Assembly (NCBI GenBank): GCA_947579665.1
Contig: CANPUZ010000046.1
Coordinates: 558,001 to 622,000 of the forward strand
From: Sympetrum striolatum
Lineage: Eukaryota > Arthropoda > Insecta > Odonata > Libellulidae
Direction of reading: 5' to 3'
DNA length: 64,000 nt
Shown piece by piece: positions 55,762 through 64,000 of this stretch (position 1 is the stretch's first letter; each line of letters begins with the position of its first letter). A program made the translations under genes and the position numbers. The notes beneath the pieces were generated by a model. The model did not search any database and had not been told where the DNA came from. It saw only the letters and a list, made by a program, of their open reading frames with translations.

Positions 55762-56840
55762 CTGTATATGCCGGCGTATGAGTCGACCCCTAAACTTTTG
55801 AGGTGAATTTCATGTTGCAGCCTATGTTCAGTGGATAAGTGGACTCAAAAAAAAAGGCAACACCACTTCCCCAGCTTCATTTTATGGGAAGAAAAACTAC
55901 GGTAAACATAAATGTATGATAGCTTAAGGAATATTTACTCTGTAAGATTAATACGCTAGAATTGTTTCTTTCAGCTGCCATATCAACTTCTCCCCTCAGC
56001 TTAACTATTACACAAGTTTCTTTCATTGGTATTTATCAGGCTACACAAATAAAATGCATTAGGAAACAAAACACAATGGTATAAAAATGCATTATAGAAA
56101 TAATGGTAATATAGTAATATCAAATCATGACACAGCTAAATCAACTTCCATCAACTCCTAAAGCTAAGTCAAATCATAATGATTATAAAAACAATTACAA
56201 ACCTCTATGTGCTTATTGATCTTCATTTGTAAAAATAAAACTTAGAAACATATATTATTTCTGTTAATTATAAATACTTTTGAAGATATGAATACAATTT
56301 GCAAAGAATAAATATGGGCCAAATTTATTTTCTAAATATATTTGACTCGCTGAGAATTAGTTTGTAGAGCATTACATTTTTACTTTCTGCCACAATTGTG
56401 TTTAGTGAATTAATGCAATTTGGGAAGAATAAACATGCGTCTAATTTATTTTAAAGATATGAAAATGGTTTATTGATATAACTATTTATTATGAAAACAT
56501 GTCATAACATACTTTCAGCTTTGTATTTCTTGTTGAAATTTGTTTTATATGATATCAAGGTTAATTAAACTTGCCAAAAATTAGTTCCAGTAAGAAATAA
56601 TTGTGGTGAATTGCGATAGTTTGTGTACAACAAGTGTAAAGCAGGCAGTTTCACTTATTTACCCCTCAATGGGAAAGGGCTTAATTTTATGTTCGGCGTA
56701 AAGGTTGACCCCTGATTAATGAAAGATTTTTTTATGCTCCAAAGGTATATAGGGTAATCTAAGAGCTTAGGAAAAAACTTCCACTGCAGGAAAACACCCT
56801 CAAGAAAAGTGAAAAATTTATATGCTGGTATATACTGTAT
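55762..56840 (-). mobile_element. TIR element, 'CGGCGTATGAGTCGACC' family, longer copy
   Basis: TTTACTGTATATGCCGGCGT with ATGAGTCGACCCC at the left and ATGCTGGTATATACTGTA at the right. An internal GTTCGGCGTAAAGGTTGACC near 56690 matches the TIR of the 16.7 kb copy. Shares TAAGTGAAACTGCCTGC-type and GAAAGAAACTTGTG-type blocks with 16686-17318 in inverse orientation. Larger than that copy; no recognised ORF. Confidence 0.5.
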
Positions 56841-57565
56841 GAATTCATCTCTTTATAGGTAATGTTAGGAAGGGTCAAGTATGAAATAACCTTTGAGATG
56901 AATACTTTACTGACTGTCTTTTGGCCTTTGACGGAAGAGATTTCAGTGCTGAAGAGTAATTTCCCTCACTAAGTAGTTTTAGTTTTTACATTAAATCTGC
57001 AGATAGGTATAAAGCAGGTGGCAAAGTTAAGTCAAAATATTTTTATGACTATTTTTGTAAGCTGTCTTTATAAGTCTCAATTCGTTCAATAAAAGTAATT
57101 TTATTCCATTTCGAACTGTCAGAAATTTTCTCTTAATACTTTTAATCGAATTAAAGATTTTCTATAGATACATACCACCTTCAAAGACATTTTAATGAAA
57201 AAATACATTACTTTGCTAACTTTTCTAAATTCAGACTGGAAACGGATGATATTCCCTCGTAACTCGTCCAAGAAATGTTGACTAAGAGACTGAATGAATG
57301 TATTTATTTTTGCTCTAAATTTTACTTATAAAAGTAATGCAATATAATTAACATAATTTTAACTGATACTTGAGCCTTATGTTACAACTAAGGCTAACCT
57401 GTATTGTTGACACCGATAATGCAGAATACATTTTGTGTTCTCAAACCATAGAAATACGTTGAAGCACTCATTTAAATTAGAATACTGACGTGTGTTATTC
57501 AATATGATTATGATGGCATAATACAAATATAAGAAAAATGAAGTGACATATATATATGTATATAT
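56841..57565. other. No gene recognised
   Basis: AT-rich. The minus frame at 57377-57598 partly translates an H1 terminus and is not a gene. Confidence 0.4.
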
Positions 57566-57566
57566 A

Positions 57567-57606
57567 TCTATTATATATAGATGCTTCTCCGGATTCATTC
57601 ATGTAT

Positions 57607-57646
<40 letters not shown>

Positions 57647-58720
57647 GATACAAACTCACAGCCTAAACCACAAGAGTGATTGAGTTGAAATTTTTACGAC
57701 ATATTGGCCATAACGTATAACCTCCAGAAAAATTGCGATTTTGAACCTCAGTGTCATGGGTTCGATTCCAGAGGGCCCCAAAGTCCCGATTTTTCCCGTT
57801 TAAATGCATTGCCGTGATTTTCGGGAATAAAAAAAAAATACTTCCCGGATAGGTAGAGAATCGAAACTCAAGGAGCCTATATATATGGTCATCATCTATC
57901 GATAACATAAATGCGTTTTACGGAAAATAACCTGGGTTCGATGCTAGGTCGGGGCAAAAATCGGCCGTTTAAAATGCATTGTGGCGATTTTTAAGATTTT
58001 TTTTTGACCCTTTCCCGATGGCATGGAAACTTGAAATTTTGCATGGGGTTAGAAATCATAAATATATTTCACAATCAAATTTTACATATTCGCTGAGGGT
58101 CCTTGGTTCGATCCCAGAGGGCCATTTGCACTCCACAATGCATTTCTTATGGGGATAACGGAAACAAATTTTAGGTACTTCCCGGTATGCTATCGACTTC
58201 AAACTTAGCATGATAGAAGAACCAGTCTTAACAAATCAAACTATGCATTCATAGCTATCAATGTGTCCTGGGTTCGACACCAGGTGTCTCTGCAATCAGA
58301 AGTTGATCCGATGTTTAGGAATTATTTTGAAACCTTTCCTAATAATATAGAAACTTGAAATTTGGCATATAGATGGAGTTCAATAATAACTTTCAGAAAC
58401 ATTTTTTGAATTTCCAAGATCGTCCTTGGTTCGAGTCCCGGGAGCCATTTAAATTCGTGAACATTAGAGCATCCTTTGAGGCAGTTGTAGCCAATATTTC
58501 TGCTTGAATTTTCACACATAGTTAGAGATGGTGATCTTCTATTGTGTTTCATAGTTGGTTTTCCAGTAAGACCCGGGTTCGATTCCAGACGATGAAATTT
58601 CAGCGAATTTTAAGAAAAAATTAAATCCATTTTTTTTCTTATGAGGACCGTCCCGATGTGATGCCAATAAGAAATTAGTATTGCCGATCTGCTTGCAGTA
58701 TGCAAGCTACATTTTACTCG
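57567..58720 (+). mobile_element. H1 element, reference-quality copy
   Basis: Complete: 5' TCTATTATATATAGATGC with TTCTCCGGATTCATTC, TA repeat, body, hairpin GCTTGCAGTATGCAAGC, TTTTACTCG at 58720. Cores TTCGA at 57761, 57937, 58107, 58273, 58430 and 58578 (spacing 176, 170, 166, 157, 148). Each module begins GGTTCGAnnCC, continues with an ATGCATT-type box about 40 bp on, then a (T)n(A)n and TCCCG box, an AAACTTGAAATT-type box and ends in TCCT(G/T)GG before the next core. No coding capacity. Non-autonomous Helitron is the best structural fit. Confidence 0.85.
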
Positions 58721-58721
58721 T

Positions 58722-59888
58722 ATATATATATATATATATATAGATGCTTCTCCGGATTCATTCATATATATACCTATATAGATAGATAGGATACAAATTC
58801 ACAGCCTAAACTACAAGCGTCATTGATCTGAAATTTTTATGACATATTGGCCATAACGTGAAACCCCCAGGAAAAAAGAGACTTTGATCCTCAGTGTCAT
58901 GGGTTCGATTCCAGAGGGCCCCAAAGTCCCGATTTTTCCCGTTTGAATGCATTGCCGTGATTTTCGGGAATTAAAAAAAAATACTTTCCGGATAGGTAGA
59001 GAAGTAAAACTCAAGGTGCCTATATTTATGGTCTTGGACTTTCGAAAACATCAATGACTTTTACAAAAGTTATCCTGGGTTCGATACTAGGACGATGCAA
59101 AGATCTGCCCTTTAAAATACATGGGAGCCGTTTTTCATTATTTTTTTAGATGCACTTATTGAAATGATAGGATGTTCGTGCTTGGCTGGAAGATGTATGG
59201 TACAAATAAGTTTTAGAAAAAAATTTTCATAAGACCGTACTGTTCCTGGGTTCGAAGCCAGAGCACAATAACGTTTCTCTCATAAGGAATATAAAGGAAA
59301 AGTAGGACGTCATTTGAGGCAGTTGTAACCAATATTTCTGCTTGAATTTGAATACGCGGTTAGAGATGGTGTTTTTCTGTTGTGCTGCATAGAAAGTATT
59401 GCCTGAAAGACCCGGGTTCGATGCCGGGCGGTAAAAATATCCCCCATATATAATACTATGGGGTATCTTTTCATAATTTTTTTATGCATTTATCGATATG
59501 TAAGGGAGCTCTTGCTTAGATGGAAGATGTATATTAACACTTTGTTTAAGAAAAAAAATAGATAAGACCATGCTGTTCCTGGGTTCGATTTTAGAGCTCA
59601 TTATAATTTCTCAAATAAGGAGTGTATGTGAATAGTAGGACGTCGTTTGAGGTAGTTGCACCTAATAGTTTTGCTTGAATTTTCACACATAGTTTGATAT
59701 GGTAATCTTCTATTTTGCTGCATAGATAGTACACCAGGAAGACCGGGGTTCGCTGCCAGGCAATTAAATTGCAGCGAATTCTACGAATATTTTGAATTTT
59801 TTTTTCTATTGATGTCCGTCCCGATATGATGCCGATATGAAATTAGTGTTGTCGATCTGCTTGCAGTATGCAAGCAACGTTTTACTTG
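58722..59888 (+). mobile_element. H1 element, alternative module set
   Basis: Directly follows the previous copy through a TA tract. Cores include GGGTTCGATACTAGG, CTGGGTTCGAAGCCAGAGC, CCCGGGTTCGATGCCGGGCG and GGGTTCGCTGCCAGG. The 3' end is mutated to TTTTACTTG. Confidence 0.8.
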
Positions 59889-59964
<76 letters not shown>

Positions 59965-59968
59965 TATA
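59889..59968. repeat. TA microsatellite
   Basis: About 80 bp of TA with rare TATGTA units between two H1 copies. Confidence 0.9.
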
Positions 59969-61100
59969 TCTATTATATATAGATGCTTCTCCGGATTCAC
60001 TCATGATATACCCAGATACCCAGATAGGATACTAATTCACAGGCTAAACTACTGGCGTCATTGACTCGAACTTTTTACCACGTATTGGCCATAACGTGAA
60101 ACCCCCAGGAAAAAAGCGACTTTGATCCTCGGTGTCATGGGTTCGATTCCAGAAGGCCCCAAAGTCGCGATTTTCCCCATAAGATTACATGGCGGGGATT
60201 TTCGAAAATTTATTTGAGGCACTTCCCGGAAAAGGAGAGAGTTGAAACTCAAGGGATCGCTAGATGCCCCCCATATCAATAGAAAACCATAAAGATATCT
60301 ACGAATATTATCCTTGGTTCGATGCTAGGTCGAGGCAAAAGTCGGCCGTTCAAAATGCATTGCGGCGATTTTTAAGTTTTTTTTTGAACCCTTTTCCGAT
60401 GGCATAGAAACTTGAAAATCGGCATGGCGTTAGATATCATAATTATATTTCATAATCAAATTTTACATATTCCCTTATGGTCCTTGGTTCGATCCCAGAG
60501 GGCCATTTACATTCCTCAATGCATTTCTTATGGAGATTACGGAAACACATTTTAGGTGCTTCCCGATATTATATCTACTTGAAACTTTGCATAAGATAAG
60601 ATCAAGTCATTACTAATCAAACTGTGAATTCACAGCTACCAATGTTTCCTGGTTTTACCACCAGGCGTCTCTACAATCAGTAAATGATCCGATTTTTAAG
60701 AATTTTTTGGAACCATTTTCCAATTATATAGAAACTTGAAATTCGGCATATAGATAGAGATCATAAATAACTTTCAGAAACATTTTTTAGATTTCCAAGA
60801 TCGTCCTTGGTTCGAATCCAGAGAGCCATTTAAATTCGTGAAAATTAGAACGTCTTTTGAAGCAGTTGTAGCCCATATTTCTGCTTGAATTTTCACACAT
60901 CGTTAGAGATGGTGATGTTCTATTGTGCTGCATAGTAAGTTCACAGTAAAGCCCTGGGTTCGATGCCAGACGATGGAATTTAGGCAAATTTTAAGAAAAA
61001 TTTCAATCTTTTTTTTTCTTTTGATGGCCGTCCCGATATGATGCCCACATGAAAATAGTGTTGCCGATCTGCTTGCAGTATGCAAGCAACATTTTACTCG
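59969..61100 (+). mobile_element. H1 element, six modules
   Basis: Cores near 60142, 60318, 60488, 60653 (mutated to GGTTTTACC), 60811 and 60959, the same spacing series as the copy at 57567. Ends TTTTACTCG at 61100, tail to tail with the next copy. Confidence 0.85.
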
Positions 61101-61110
61101 TATATATATA

Positions 61111-63650
<2,540 letters not shown>

Positions 63651-63654
63651 GTGG

Positions 63655-63945
63655 TAGCAATTTTTAAGAGTATTTTTAATTCCCTTTCCCGATAAAGCGG
63701 GAAACGTAAAACTGGGCTTGTAAACAGAGGTCATAAAGACATTTCATGTACAGAGTATACCATTTCCCTATAGATCCTTGGTTCGATGCCAGAGCACCAT
63801 TAATCCATGCATTGGGGATAACATAAACATATTCTAGGCCTTCCCGATCTGACATTGCCTTCAAACTCTGGATTATATTAGTGTTATATTTATTTATATC
63901 TTGCAAAAAGGTCCTGGGTTCAACACCAGATGGCTGTATTATTGT
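63655..63945 (+). mobile_element. H1 fragment, highly diverged
   Basis: Two modules with TCCTTGGTTCGATGCCAGAG and GTCCTGGGTTCAACACCAG, separated by about 140 bp, plus the TTTCCCGATAAAG box. No termini. An old remnant reaching towards the window edge. Confidence 0.55.
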
Positions 63946-64000
63946 TTGTATTGTACATTTGCAGATAAGATAGAAATCTTTTACTTTAAACAATTTTTTA

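Noticed and set aside
59806..60064. Frames rich in IYIYIY
   Set aside because: Direct translations of TA microsatellites.
36671..60279. Recurrent frame encoding GPSGIEPMTPRFKV-type peptides
   Set aside because: It appears at least eight times because it is one reading of the same H1 module, in either orientation and with stops in other copies. There is no sign of codon-level selection.

Overview
The window is AT-rich eukaryotic nuclear DNA. The transposon mix suggests an arthropod, probably an insect: non-LTR retrotransposon 3' halves, Penelope-like elements, and pogo-, hAT-, P-, piggyBac- and Harbinger-like remnants, plus many foldback elements and TA microsatellites. No bacterial operon, rRNA, CRISPR array or convincing intact host gene is visible. 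Almost every recognisable protein signature belongs to a decayed mobile element, so this looks like an intergenic or pericentromeric transposon graveyard.

Layout. 0-9 kb: a retroposon 3' end, a tRNA-like sequence inside a perfect palindrome, two copies of a ~1 kb TIR element with an internal ~317-bp duplication, a pogo-like transposase pseudogene, a TIR element carrying the C-terminus of a DDE transposase, and a piggyBac-like MITE. 9.3-12.1 kb: a large foldback element with a G-rich loop, directly followed by a Penelope-like element (RT plus GIY-YIG) bounded by inverted repeats and carrying a hammerhead-like motif. 13-14.2 kb: divergent C-terminal fragments of a P/THAP9-like and a hAT-like transposase. 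16.7-29.8 kb: LINE fragments (two copies of one family at 17.5 and 23.2 kb), TIR elements, a ~1.8 kb foldback and a 13-bp minisatellite between inverted repeats. 31-47.4 kb: a nearly continuous array of one family, called H1 here. Further H1 copies lie at 14.3, 15.6, 19.8, 51.4, 53.1-55.0 and 57.6-62.3 kb. 48-51 kb: a Harbinger/MADF remnant, a repeat with a second tRNA-like core nested in it, another TTAA-flanked MITE and a LINE tail. 55.0-55.6 kb: a second Penelope endonuclease fragment.

The most striking object is H1. It is a non-coding element of about 1.15 kb and looks like a non-autonomous Helitron: a TCTATTATATATAGA-type 5' end, a GCTTGCA-GTA-TGCAAGC hairpin about 10 bp before a TTTTACTCG 3' end, and no target-site duplication at the one locus that can be compared with an unoccupied paralogue. 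Its body consists of about six degenerate modules. Each carries a core close to GGTTCGANNCC, which matches the RNA polymerase III B box (tRNA T-arm). The cores are 176, 170, 166, 157 and 148 bp apart, and the same series recurs in separate copies in both orientations. Copies are joined end to end, tail to tail or as palindromic dimers, and 5' termini alone have been amplified into a small tandem array at 47.1-47.4 kb.

All calls come from reading the sequence and hand translation. No database search was possible. Element boundaries are generally good to a few bases at H1 termini and tens of bases elsewhere.
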